Below are positions 45,427 to 55,700 of a stretch of DNA of 64,000 nt, in pieces. Numbering within the stretch: position 1 is the stretch's first letter; each line of letters starts with the position of its first letter. Origin of the DNA: Dipodascopsis uninucleata var. uninucleata (Eukaryota > Ascomycota > Lipomycetes > Lipomycetales > Lipomycetaceae); assembly GCA_030568195.1 (NCBI GenBank), contig JAJLTO010000001.1, positions 124,001 through 188,000 of the forward strand, given 5' to 3'. Below the pieces are notes generated by a model. It saw only the letters and a program-made list of their open reading frames with translations. It had not been told where the DNA came from and ran no database searches. Position numbers and translations under genes: made by a program.

Positions 45427-47244
45427 ATGTCGATTTCATCTTCTGAATTGAACTATCTTATATGGAGATATTTACAAGAGTCAGGCTTCGCTCATTCGAC
45501 ATATGCCTTTCAAAATGAAACGCAAGCTCATACTCTTGACCAAGCTTATGGGCCAGTTACTGAAATGGGGACACTTGTAAATGTGCTTCAGAAAGGTTTA
45601 CAATATATGGAAATAGAAGCCAGCTTGAATCCAGACGGAACCGAGAAAGAATCTACGGAACCATTCAGTCTCTTCAAAAACGTTGGCCACCAATATAAAA
45701 GAACAACGCAGGGGAGTGGTATCAATGGAAAGGATACAGGTGGCATTGACACAATAATGGCAGAAGCACAGCTGGAAGATGAGAAAATACTGAGGGAAAT
45801 CTCAGGAAAAGTACCCGATGCTACTTCATCGAAATCTAAGAAGCACCGTATCAGTGAAGGTGGTGGAGCGGATAGTAGTGATGGCGGAGCAGATGAATTT
45901 CCAATGGAAGAAGAGCGCAAAAGGTCTAAGCTGTCAAGGGAGAGCAAGAGTAGCACACCTGCTTTATCTGTAGTCGAGGCTATATCGAATGCCTTGGATG
46001 ATAGTCCTATCGTACACGACCCAGAACATGTTTTTTCGTCGGGAGGGTCTGGTCCTTCGATACTATCACTTGATGCTATCGACAAACCGACAGACTGCCA
46101 ATGGGTTTCTAAGGAGGAGCTTGCAGTTTTATCTCCACTAAATGGTATTTATTTATACTCCTGTCCAATGTCAGATAGTACTGCACAACTTAAAGTTAAA
46201 GTACATATTAAGGAGTCCGATGAACTGACTAGCTTCAAAGTGACTAAAAATGGAGAAATCGTATATGGAACATTTTCTGGGTTATGTAGAGTATATAAGT
46301 CAGATGGTTCTTTACTCAGCACTTTAAGAAATGAGCATAATACGCCGGTTTTGGCTTGCGAAGTTATTCACATAAATGGCAAGAATATGGTATTGTCAAT
46401 AGACTGTCTTCGAAGAGCAGTACTATGGGAGGTTGATTCTGGTGATGTTATCAGCAGACTTGAATATGGAAATGAGCAATTGGAGAAACAGCCTACGGCC
46501 GACATGCTACGGGGAACTACTGCAGATGTCAAAGTATCATCAAATAATATTGCTGCAGTAACAAGGATTTCGTCGTCGATAGCATTGTATGATCTGCGCG
46601 CAATCTCTGCTGGCGTCAAAGCACAAGTGGCACCGCATAGTGCACTTAAAGGACATACAGAGACTGTTAATGTTTTACACTTCACCACTACTGAGGAAGG
46701 AACAGAATTGCTAGTTTCTGGTTCAGCTGACAACACTGTCCGTTTGTGGAATGTTCAAAGAGAAGAGCCGCGTCTAGTTTTGGAAGGGCATCAGAGTCCA
46801 GTAATAAATATACGATCAACCTCTAAGAACAAAAACATAATTGCATCTGGTGATGTGAAGGGCAAAGTTCTTGTGTGGGATATTGTGGAAGGCATGATGA
46901 TGCGAAACATTGATTATACTCTTCCGGTATATAGTTTTGATTTTTTCTGTTCGATCTCCAGAGATAGCAAAAATCACTCTACTGTTAATAATGAAATTAC
47001 AAAGAATGATCATGTGCTTTTGTTGACTGGTTCGAGAGATGGAGTTATTAATGTGTGGCAGATTGCATCAGCGTCAGCCAGAGATAGTAGTAATGGTGCA
47101 AACGGAGTTTCCGGTCGGTCAATAGCCAGCGTCGAAAATTTTGGAATTGATTCAATACTAAGTATTCAGTGTGATACACAATCAGGACAGGATATAGCTA
47201 TCATCAGCAAAGAACAAAGCTGTGTTCTGCGGTGTTCTGAGTAG
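45427..47244 (+). CDS. TBL1/Sif2-like LisH-WD40 corepressor subunit
   Basis: A scaffold of histone deacetylase corepressor complexes (human NCoR/SMRT TBL1, yeast Set3C Sif2, S. pombe Hif2); nuclear. Single exon, 605 residues, ATG at 45427. The LisH motif is at about 4-33 (LNYLIWRYLQESGFAHSTYA), followed by the family VLQKGLQYMEIE helix. A middle linker (about 85-205) is charged and includes the basic patch KSKKHR and EEERKRSKLSRESK, which can serve as a nuclear signal. A seven- to eight-bladed WD40 propeller fills about 210-605, with clear strands such as LKGHTETVNVLHF, LLVSGSADNTVRLWNVQREE, LEGHQSPVINIRS and LLTGSRDGVINVWQI. The propeller is less regular at the start and after IDYTLPVYSFDFF. 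Tandem linker acidity and LisH position exclude a plain WD40 adaptor such as Tup1. Confidence 0.88.
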   Translation: MSISSSELNYLIWRYLQESGFAHSTYAFQNETQAHTLDQAYGPVTEMGTLVNVLQKGLQYMEIEASLNPDGTEKESTEPFSLFKNVGHQYKRTTQGSGINGKDTGGIDTIMAEAQLEDEKILREISGKVPDATSSKSKKHRISEGGGADSSDGGADEFPMEEERKRSKLSRESKSSTPALSVVEAISNALDDSPIVHDPEHVFSSGGSGPSILSLDAIDKPTDCQWVSKEELAVLSPLNGIYLYSCPMSDSTAQLKVKVHIKESDELTSFKVTKNGEIVYGTFSGLCRVYKSDGSLLSTLRNEHNTPVLACEVIHINGKNMVLSIDCLRRAVLWEVDSGDVISRLEYGNEQLEKQPTADMLRGTTADVKVSSNNIAAVTRISSSIALYDLRAISAGVKAQVAPHSALKGHTETVNVLHFTTTEEGTELLVSGSADNTVRLWNVQREEPRLVLEGHQSPVINIRSTSKNKNIIASGDVKGKVLVWDIVEGMMMRNIDYTLPVYSFDFFCSISRDSKNHSTVNNEITKNDHVLLLTGSRDGVINVWQIASASARDSSNGANGVSGRSIASVENFGIDSILSIQCDTQSGQDIAIISKEQSCVLRCSE

Positions 47245-48138
47245 CCTATTTTATTTGATTCATACCTGATATTTTTGATATTACTCTCATAGGTGTAGAT
47301 TATTGATTTTGTATTATTTATTTGATAAATCTATTGTACATCAAAATTTACGTTTAAGCATACTGTATTTCAATTCTCGATGCTATTCTCATTATTTTGT
47401 GTATCAATTTTACTCTCCAGTTTGAGAGTGTATAGTATTATTATTTGTATTTAATAAGTTTCGGATGTGACAGCCATTTAGCCTTAATCTTCGTTCCATA
47501 TTCATAAACTCAAAAGTTACTGTGAATATTGTGGTTAGATTAGAATATTAGGTACAGAGGTGGTTAGCAGTACAGACACAATTGGAAAGGTGACATTATA
47601 TTTCGGAGGTCGAAAACTGCCGAAACTATTTATAATGTCGTCTAAAATAACATGTGATATTGAAGTTATGGACACTTAAATATTTAGATATATAATTTGA
47701 TATTAATGTTAGAGTGCTCATAGCTCTTCTCAATGAATGACTAATAAGAACTAATGAAATATAAAAAGAAATAATAATATAGTTATAACCTCTTAAAGAT
47801 AACTGCTGTTTGCTATATCAGTCACACGACAAAAGACTCCAAACAAATCTTTTGAGTAGAAATTATATCCAAGGTACATAGTATGAACGGAACTGACATG
47901 ATAGATGACTAGAGAGAAAATAGAAACAAAACATTACGAGAAAGCAGTAAATCTCCCTCAAGACCGGAAATGAATTAAACAACTGTTTGAGTGTTAATCC
48001 TGAGATACTCATAATAATTTCGATTCGGCACCATTACTTGTTATCTGAAGAAATGAATTTTTTGGCATCGTTTGTAAATAAAATCGTCATTCATAAACAA
48101 TTAACAATCACGAATAAACGATAGATTATTTTTATCAT
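47245..48138. other. intergenic region between convergent genes
   Basis: About 0.9 kb, strongly AT-rich, holding two 3' UTRs. Nothing else seen. Confidence 0.5.
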
Positions 48139-49359
48139 TTACAATGATTCGACTCTGCTAAGCCAATTGATGATCATCATGGCGCTCGTGAGACTGACGT
48201 CTTCACCATACATAGTACCGTCATATGAGTCAGCCTGTAAAGTGAGATTGTACAAGTTTAGAACATCAAATCCACGATCATGAGCACGATTTGTAAGCTC
48301 CTCTGTGAAATGATAAAGAGCATTGTTTCCCTGTTCGATAATGGCTCCAGGTGGCTTCAGATGTCCAGCAGCAGTAGGACCAAGCCACAAGAACGGGCGG
48401 TGATTTGGATTTGGCTCATGCTTCTCAATCTGTTTGAGCACCGCATCCATAACCTTAGTGGTCTTATCCCAGTTAAAGCCATGTGCAAGACCCTGCTGAA
48501 GAATAATTGGAACGGGTTTAGAAGTCTTATGATAGGTAGTCATAATATCGTCGATGTCTTCCAGGATAGCAGCTGGCACAGGCTCAGCTTTTATAGAGAC
48601 GAAGCCATGAAAAACGCGATTGCAAACATATGGAGCACCATCCCTAGTAGCATCATCTTTAGCATCAAGGATTTCAGTAGAATCAGAGATATAATGATCA
48701 CCAAGACCAGTGCTTGTGCCACCGCACTGAGAATTGGTGTACTGTGCCTCACAACGACAGCGCTGTCTAAGCTGTTCACTCAATTCCCAGTTCTTCAGAC
48801 CACCCCAAGCAATATTCTTACGCAATATTGAATTCCAGGCAGCATAAACATGAGAAGTCATGCGTTCTTCTCCAATAAAGATGATGGCATCAAAGCGATC
48901 AAGAATCATGCAAGTTTCCTCTGGACTGAACCATCTGTATTCACAGTTAAGAGGATGATATGGGGAATTAAAACCAATACGACCACCACCAGACAAAGCT
49001 GTAAGAAGCTGTTGCTTATTAGCACAGTATGGACGAACCAAAGAACCATCAGGATTTAACTGTGGGTTGTACAACTTCGTAGTAGTCATTTCACACTCCT
49101 TAGCACCGTAGTAGTCCTCAAAAAAATTCTGCGAAACCATCTTGAAGCCGTCTCTTCCAATTGGAGCTTTCTCCATCTTTGATTGAAGTGCTACTCGTGC
49201 TCTGTTCTGAGCTTCATCATTGGACATTCCACCATCTGAAGGTCTGAAAAAGCCAAGAAGCATATGAATTAATGAATACGTTAGAAGTGCGATTGCTGAA
49301 ATTCGATATACCGATGAAGGCACTGATGCCTGCGAAAATGAGACACCTGACTTTGCCAT
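48139..49359 (-). CDS. PC-esterase/SGNH-like type II membrane protein, catalytic motifs absent
   Basis: Single exon, 406 residues. A signal-anchor at about 18-38 (YRISAIALLTYSLIHMLLGF) is followed by a luminal region resembling the PC-esterase/Cas1-like SGNH family of fungi. Visible blocks are NCEYRWFSPEETCMILDRFD (the W and Cys block before the nucleophile), IIFIGEERMTSHVYAAWNSI, GFVSIKAEPVPAAILEDID, ILQQGLAHGFNWDKT and LTLQADSYDGTMYG, followed by a helix ending MMIINWL. The region normally holding GDS reads G163-E-E, and the C-terminal DxxH reads D380-G-T-M. Both Ser and His of the catalytic set are therefore missing. It may be an inactive relative with a binding or regulatory role in O-acetylation or cell-wall glycan handling. 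The family call rests on pattern memory. Confidence 0.72.
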   Translation of the reverse strand: MAKSGVSFSQASVPSSVYRISAIALLTYSLIHMLLGFFRPSDGGMSNDEAQNRARVALQSKMEKAPIGRDGFKMVSQNFFEDYYGAKECEMTTTKLYNPQLNPDGSLVRPYCANKQQLLTALSGGGRIGFNSPYHPLNCEYRWFSPEETCMILDRFDAIIFIGEERMTSHVYAAWNSILRKNIAWGGLKNWELSEQLRQRCRCEAQYTNSQCGGTSTGLGDHYISDSTEILDAKDDATRDGAPYVCNRVFHGFVSIKAEPVPAAILEDIDDIMTTYHKTSKPVPIILQQGLAHGFNWDKTTKVMDAVLKQIEKHEPNPNHRPFLWLGPTAAGHLKPPGAIIEQGNNALYHFTEELTNRAHDRGFDVLNLYNLTLQADSYDGTMYGEDVSLTSAMMIINWLSRVESL

Positions 49360-50342
49360 ATTCTACTCTTGAATTGCAGACCTTTGTACACCTCAATTGT
49401 TCAAAATATTTCTACCGCTTTACTGATTACCGTAAACAATACTGGACTGATTCTCTGTAAAAAAGATATACACCAAAGACCACTATAATATTCAACAGTG
49501 ACTCGTCAATAAATGTCGTCTAGTACAGACACCCTTTATCAAAACTAAAACAGTCAATTAGACTATTACAGTCAAATATTCCTAAAGGAACTGTATTTAT
49601 TTATAATCTTTCAAAAGGACAGTTCCTGATGTAGATCTGCTGAAAATGTTGTTTCACCAAGAATACACCAGAGCAATGTTTCTCCTTTTTGGTTAAGCTC
49701 GCTGAAGTATTGCAGTCAGACTATATATTATATAATAATCTGCTTTTTCTTGTGGTATTATCTCTTTTACTTCACGGAGAGAATAATGATTTAGGCTCTC
49801 GTCGCCTAACTCTTCGTAATATAATAAATACTATGAAGTAGTTAATATTGCTTGCATAGAGCTGTGAAGCATTTGCGGCCTCCCAATTTTATTTAGCTTG
49901 AGGGCTGCACAAAATAGCGTTGTTTAACAGTAGCATTAGCATTAGCAAGGATCGTGGAAACCCCATTTATTTTGGATTAAGATATTCTAGAATTTCATCG
50001 TGCTTTTCATACTTTTAGTAATTGGTCAACCCGGTCTTTGTGATCCAAAATATATGCTCTATAAACAGCTCGCGCGTTACACCAGCCCAGTTCAGCCGCA
50101 GGCTAAGTAAGCCAAAACAACGAGGATCATTTACCCGGATGTGGCAGAAATATAATGTACCCTTACATCATTGCTCATGAAATTACGATCGAAAGGGTTT
50201 GTACACTTTCAATTCATAATCACCTTAACTGCAAGCAAGATAAAGAGTATATCTGGACATATATATCAATATCCAACTATCTATATATATTTACATACAG
50301 TGACGTACTTTATTGCTTATAAGTAAAATAAGTTTAATCAAA
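49360..50342. other. intergenic: divergent promoters
   Basis: About 1 kb of AT-rich DNA between the PC-esterase-like gene and the small Cys-rich gene. No other feature is recognised. Confidence 0.5.
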
Positions 50343-50864
50343 ATGTGCCGACCTTCAATTTGTCCTAAATGCTGTAAGTGAAGTCGGCTAGATTATGGAT
50401 TATCTGTCATGCAGGATGTAGTGGATAGAGAACTAACGCGACCATTTGACTGATGTTATCAATCTATGTCACTTTTGTGGAGTGTTCATGTCTTGTAAGT
50501 AAGACATGTAACACTTCTGTGATTGATGACAATAACGGTTGAAATCGGTCATTTTGTATTCTAGCTGGCAAAACTTGGTTTGGATGTGGCCTACATATTC
50601 CATCTGTCATGGACAACGTTCCTAAGTCTGAATGGTAGGTTTCTCGAGAGCGACCGAGTCATATTTGCAGAGTTATATATATGTAATATGATATGCGTCA
50701 GATTTAATAGGTGGCAAGCAGGAAGAAGACGTCTCCTGACATGCATTGAACAGTGTTGAGACTAACCGTAATTGTTATTATATAGGTGCACATGCGAGAA
50801 GCCTTCCGGTAGCCCATATCCGCCGAAAGGAAAGGCACCTGCTGGTGGGTGCTCAATTATATGA
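50343..50864 (+). CDS. conserved tiny Cys-rich protein (MCRP...C..C type), three exons
   Basis: Exons 50343-50373, 50565-50634 and 50786-50864 splice in frame to 59 residues. The protein has CPKC near the start, then GKTWFGCGLHIPSVMDNVP and EWCTC, so it shows two Cys pairs plus further Cys and His able to bind zinc. A Pro/Gly/Lys-rich tail (SPYPPKGKAPAGG) ends in CSII. The pattern Cys-x2-Cys, TWxGCGxH, VP, WCxC is one I know from uncharacterised small proteins of many fungi and, more distantly, plants; no function is established to my knowledge. Donors are GTAAGT and GTAGGT, and acceptors TTCTAG and TATATAG. A possible donor GTGGGT at 50845 could remove the last residues, so the C terminus is less certain than the rest. 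Each exon alone is too short to be noticed as a frame. Confidence 0.82.
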
Positions 50865-51108
50865 TATTATGGAATTGAAGAGTGTCGGAGAATGCCTTTG
50901 CTAACTGTGGAATGATGTCACATAGCAGCTTAATCAATGCCATCGCTTGGACAAGTGTCACGTTAGGTTTCTGTAGTCAAAGATATATAGTCTATATTGA
51001 TCAAATTGAAAATTTGAAGTATTATATATGACTCTTTTGGATTAATCATTTGTGTGGCTCGCCTGTATGTATCGACTTCCAGTTAATATGAATCGATCTA
51101 CGAAAAGA

Positions 51109-52215
51109 TCATGAATATCCTGCGTATTCTTCTGCTCGGTCAAATCTCCATAGACCCCATTTGCGTGCTTCTTGAAATACAAGAGCCATTTCTTCGTCTG
51201 TAACCTGTCTATCAAGCTCACTGTATCGAGGCAGACCACTTCCACGACTAGACTTGCGACCAACGTGTCCTGATGGGAAATACTGCGACATGATATTAAC
51301 ATACGAATCTTTACTGACCTCATCTGCGATAAAACGCATAATCCGCCTAGAGTCCTCAATATGACCAGGCATTACTAAATGCCTAATAAGAACGCCTTGC
51401 TTGGCCAATCCATCACCAGTGAGTTTCAGTACACCTACTTGCTTGGTCATTTCTTTCAGTGCTTCTCTAGCTGCATGAGGATAGGTATATGCTTTTAGTA
51501 GTCTCTTAGCTGATGTAGGATTCCATAACTTGAAATCAGCAAGATAAATATCCACTAGTCCATCTAAGAGCTTCAAGCTCTCATGAGAGTCAAAAGAAGA
51601 GGTATTATATACTATAGGAATTTTAAGTCCCATGTCTTTGGCCTTGATGATCGCTTTGACAACAAGGGGAACGACGTGTTCTGGTGTCACAAAGTTGATA
51701 TTATGACAATTTCCCATTGTCTGCAGCTTTAACATCCAATCTGCAACCTCGTCAGGAGTTTGCATTTCACCTGCATCACGTACATGTGATATCTCGTAGT
51801 TCTGACAAAAGACACAGCGCAAATTGCATGAAGCAAAGAAAATGGAGCCTGATCCATTCATTCCGGTAATACATGATTCCTCACCAAAGTGCGGTGCTAC
51901 TGTTGATACTGGTATCTTTTCCGCACCGAGAGCACAAAATCCTGTTTCTGTATATCTGTCTACTCCACAGTTATGTGGACAGAGATTGCAATTATGCAAA
52001 TATTCTTCAGATTTTTTCAACTTCTCATTTTCAGATTTCTCATCTTGATAGATGTACCGTGGAAAGTAGTCGTCTAGTAAAAACTCAGGCGGAATCCTCA
52101 CAAATCTTCTACTATCGGTAGACCTATATAGGCTCTTTATAAGTATAGCCGGTCTTCTAGCTAGTCTGAATAACATTAGAGATATTTTCAAGTTTTCAGG
52201 TTGTACAGCCTTCAA
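51109..52215 (-). CDS. PflX-like radical SAM protein
   Basis: Single exon, up to 368 residues. It resembles the PflX branch of pyruvate formate-lyase activating enzyme relatives (COG1313). The radical SAM motif is C130-x3-C134-x2-C137 (CNLRCVFC), which binds the 4Fe-4S cluster. An N-terminal Cys set at 76, 79, 83 and 94 (CNLCPHNCGVDR and TGFC) is typical of this group and may hold a second cluster. Later blocks are NINFVTPEH, IPIVYNTSSFDS, DIYLADFKLW and VLIRHLVMPGH; the latter two are conserved in PflX. A second ATG at codon 14 (52176) begins an Arg-rich stretch (MLFRLARRPAILIKSLYRS) that looks like a mitochondrial presequence. The substrate is unknown; no glycyl-radical enzyme is seen nearby. 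A bacterial origin by transfer is possible, but codon use looks local. Confidence 0.86.
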   Translation of the reverse strand: MKAVQPENLKISLMLFRLARRPAILIKSLYRSTDSRRFVRIPPEFLLDDYFPRYIYQDEKSENEKLKKSEEYLHNCNLCPHNCGVDRYTETGFCALGAEKIPVSTVAPHFGEESCITGMNGSGSIFFASCNLRCVFCQNYEISHVRDAGEMQTPDEVADWMLKLQTMGNCHNINFVTPEHVVPLVVKAIIKAKDMGLKIPIVYNTSSFDSHESLKLLDGLVDIYLADFKLWNPTSAKRLLKAYTYPHAAREALKEMTKQVGVLKLTGDGLAKQGVLIRHLVMPGHIEDSRRIMRFIADEVSKDSYVNIMSQYFPSGHVGRKSSRGSGLPRYSELDRQVTDEEMALVFQEARKWGLWRFDRAEEYAGYS

Positions 52216-52744
52216 ATCACAGATAAAATATACTTTTGTTGATGCTATACATTAAAACTATCAAGGTAGTTGGGAGTCGACTTCACGACGTAATCAATAA
52301 ACCCTCAATCTTATTTGCTACAATATTTGCTAGTCAATTCCTTAGATCATAATTATTCCGCACACAGATTATTCGATTCTCTAACTCCATGCCAATGTTA
52401 CTACAATATAACACTAAGCACAAAGTCATCAGAATGAACTTTTTTTAGAAAAACATATAAGACGCAGGGGAAATATGCAATAAATATATTGTAAAATAAT
52501 GACCAAACATATATAAATTTTTATATTGCAATCGTAATCCGTAATCATAATCGTAGAAAATGTGTCCCTTAAAAATAATAGCTAATACTTAAGTCAAGAA
52601 TAGAAATACATAGCAACCAAAAGTCCATTTATAATAACAAGAATGAACGAATGCTTAGCCTAACAATAAAGAAAACATGACATCTAATATAAACACCAAC
52701 TACCAAAAAAACCTCTACATCAGCATCGTGACAAATCAAAATAT
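52216..52744. other. short intergenic region
   Basis: About 530 nt, AT-rich, between the radical SAM start and the Iml1 stop. It should hold the former's promoter and the latter's 3' UTR. Nothing else seen. Confidence 0.5.
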
Positions 52745-55700
52745 TTACAACATTCTAAAATCATAATATATATAACTAGCTGTACTGGTCGTATCAGAAG
52801 GCGGTGGAGGCGGTGGCCTTCTAGAAGCAGGCGAGGATGATAGAGTCCGCGACAATGGACTTCCTGACTCAAGCGAGCTATCACTTCGAGTCTTGCCTGC
52901 CACGCTGATTGCTCCTGGATGACCGCTGCCAGCTACATCACCAGTAAAATATGCTTCCGCCGTTGGACTTTCTGATATGTAAGGAACCGCAAGTGCAGGC
53001 CTGTTAAGATACTTGTCAAAAATGGACTGGAAAAATTCCTCTAATTCACACGTCCTATTCAATATGAAGTCAATGGTTTCCTTGCGTACTTGCTCAGGAT
53101 CTACTGACGATGCTGAAGAATTTGTGCCACCAGATCGGTTACCCCACAATGGGTTTCTAGTAATCAAAAACTCTCCGGTCTCTATAACTAACTGTGCTAA
53201 GGTAGCACCCGTTTTATGCACATATTGAGCATACTTAAAATGTGGCTTTCCCCAAGAGTAGACAATGTCAACGCCATTTTGAGCTGCCTCTAAAGTAGAA
53301 GCAGCATCTGTGTCAAGAACATAATCCAGCTTCATTAGGGCCTGCTTATGGAAAAACAACTTATCAGCTAAAACGGCATCACCCGTACTATCGATATTTG
53401 GAGGGATAATACCAAACTGAATTCGCGCTAACGAAGCGAAAGGATCAATTTCAGGTAAAAGACAAGCCTCAGTAACGGGTACCTCAACTAATTTCAGTCC
53501 TGATCTATCGCATAGTCTACTCCACTGTGCAATAGCCTCTTCAATTAATTTTGGAGTAGTATTAAGCCATTCAAGCTGAATATGATAGCAAGATACAGGA
53601 TTATGTAATCTGTCGTAATGTAATGTGACTAATTCACGACGATATGACTTGTGCTGAGGATCAACATCAATTGTAATAGCTTTGCTGAGTTCAACTCTGG
53701 GACGAGTTCGATCCTCATTTTGAGAACTAAATTGCTGTGATCTCCTGTTCCAATCAGAATCCAATGACATTGTTGAATCATTCATCACTTGAGAATCACT
53801 TGAATTAGAGTCGATAGAATCTGATGTGACTACTTTAGTCGAATCAATAATAGAATTTACGGAGCTGGCGTTATTGGCAGCTGCAGTAGACTGGCTAGAT
53901 GATGAAGATGATCCACCTCTAATCGAAGCAAACCAACTTGTCCGATTACCAGACACATTTTGGTTTTGCTGTATATTAGTGCTTGAACCAGAACCATTGG
54001 TGCTATTTGTATTGCTATTTTTCGTGGAATCTGCTGAACTAGGTTGAGTAACGAACGTAGTTACTGACGGCGGTAAACTGTACTCAGGGTTTATCTGATA
54101 GAAATAATGACCGTCGAGGAAAGAATGACGATGTTCAACATGGTGAAACATGCCAGCAATCATTAACTCGTTTCCATATTCAACAGCCTCTTCGGGAGTG
54201 TCTATGTCTTTGAAATTCTCTATTAGCCATGCCACTAGCTCAGAGCCTACAAAACAGTGCTGGTGTAGCTTCCAATGCCAACGACGGTCAACCAGACGGA
54301 TGCCACGTTCACCCTGAATTTCTTGGGCTAAAGTGGAAAGTTTAACAGATCTGTCAAAGCGCTCAGAGGGCTTTGTAATTAGAGAATCCTTGCGTCGCAA
54401 ACCATACTTCTCATCTTCTCCTGCGGATTCTATTAACTGTGTTATAAATGCCGATAAGTCGGAGGTATAGAATTTCAATTCTGGAATTGAGGATACAATC
54501 TTTCGGTCGCGCTCACGACGTTTCTCTTCGGCACTCTTATATCGTGACCTGAAGAAGTTTGCATTAAGTTTCCTTAAGCCATCTAATCTTATTTCCTCAG
54601 GATTCATCTTGTCCAGCGTCGACTCAACGCGGGGAAGCTGTAACTGTAGATGCCTGATACTTTGAAGCTCAGTAGGAATCAAAACAAATCTCATTCTGTA
54701 GTATAGTAAAGGATCCGCAAGACAGTCAGTCAATCCAAAGATAAATTGATCCAACTGCAACCAATTATAGTAAAGACTATGAGCACCAGGGAAGCGCACT
54801 GAGCGAGTTATAAATTTGTCGTCAGTGGCAGTTCGCATAAGGGGTCGATAGATAACATCTTGCTCTAGTTGGCGATCCTGATCGCGTCTGCGGAAGATCT
54901 GAACCACAACACTAGATGATGATATGCAGGCTAGTCTATGGATCTGCGTTCCCATAGAGAGGTATACACGAATACCTTCAGGATGGTCAGGTATTTCTTG
55001 AACCACGCGATCCGGCGCGGGGGACGGCTGTTGAGCATATGAAACAGCTGAAATAGACGATGATGAAGTTGAAACGCCTACAGGACTGGGGGAGAGTCCA
55101 GATGAGATTGAATTGGATGTATTTACCGATCCTATCAGTCGCTCAATTTCCTCAACTTGAGAACCAATGACAATTTGAAAACCAGAACCGATACGAGTAG
55201 AAACCATTTCACGAATGAACTCGTGCAAAGTGATGAGGTCATCTTCCGGTTTTGGATTAACCTTGATTTCGTACATTGTAGAAGAAAAGTCTCTAAAGAA
55301 TTCGTCAGCTGATGGAAAAGTCTCAGTTGTGACGGGCAAAGATGCCGGAGAGACCATAGAACGCCATTTGACAGATCGATTAAGAGATCGTCTTGGGAAA
55401 ATATGTTTCCAGTTACCATGAATTACTGCAGAAAGCTTTTCGTTTATAGTAGGATTCGACGGATTCTGAATAGTAGTCCAAAGAGGATGATCATTGCGTG
55501 AGGACGCGGTGTTCCCATAAGATGCATTTCTAGCGTAAGGCTTGCTTGATCTCATAACATTGTCATCATAGGAGTCCATGAAGCTTTCCGCATCGTCATC
55601 AGTTTCAAACTGAGGAAGATAGTCAATACTAATTCCTGAAAGCTCATTTTCCATTACCCCCATCATCTGAATCTCGTAAATGCGACATCTTGGAACCCAG

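Noticed and set aside
45588-46085. 165-codon minus-strand open frame inside the TBL1-like gene
   Set aside because: It lies wholly within a well-supported WD40 gene and reads as a Ser-rich shadow.
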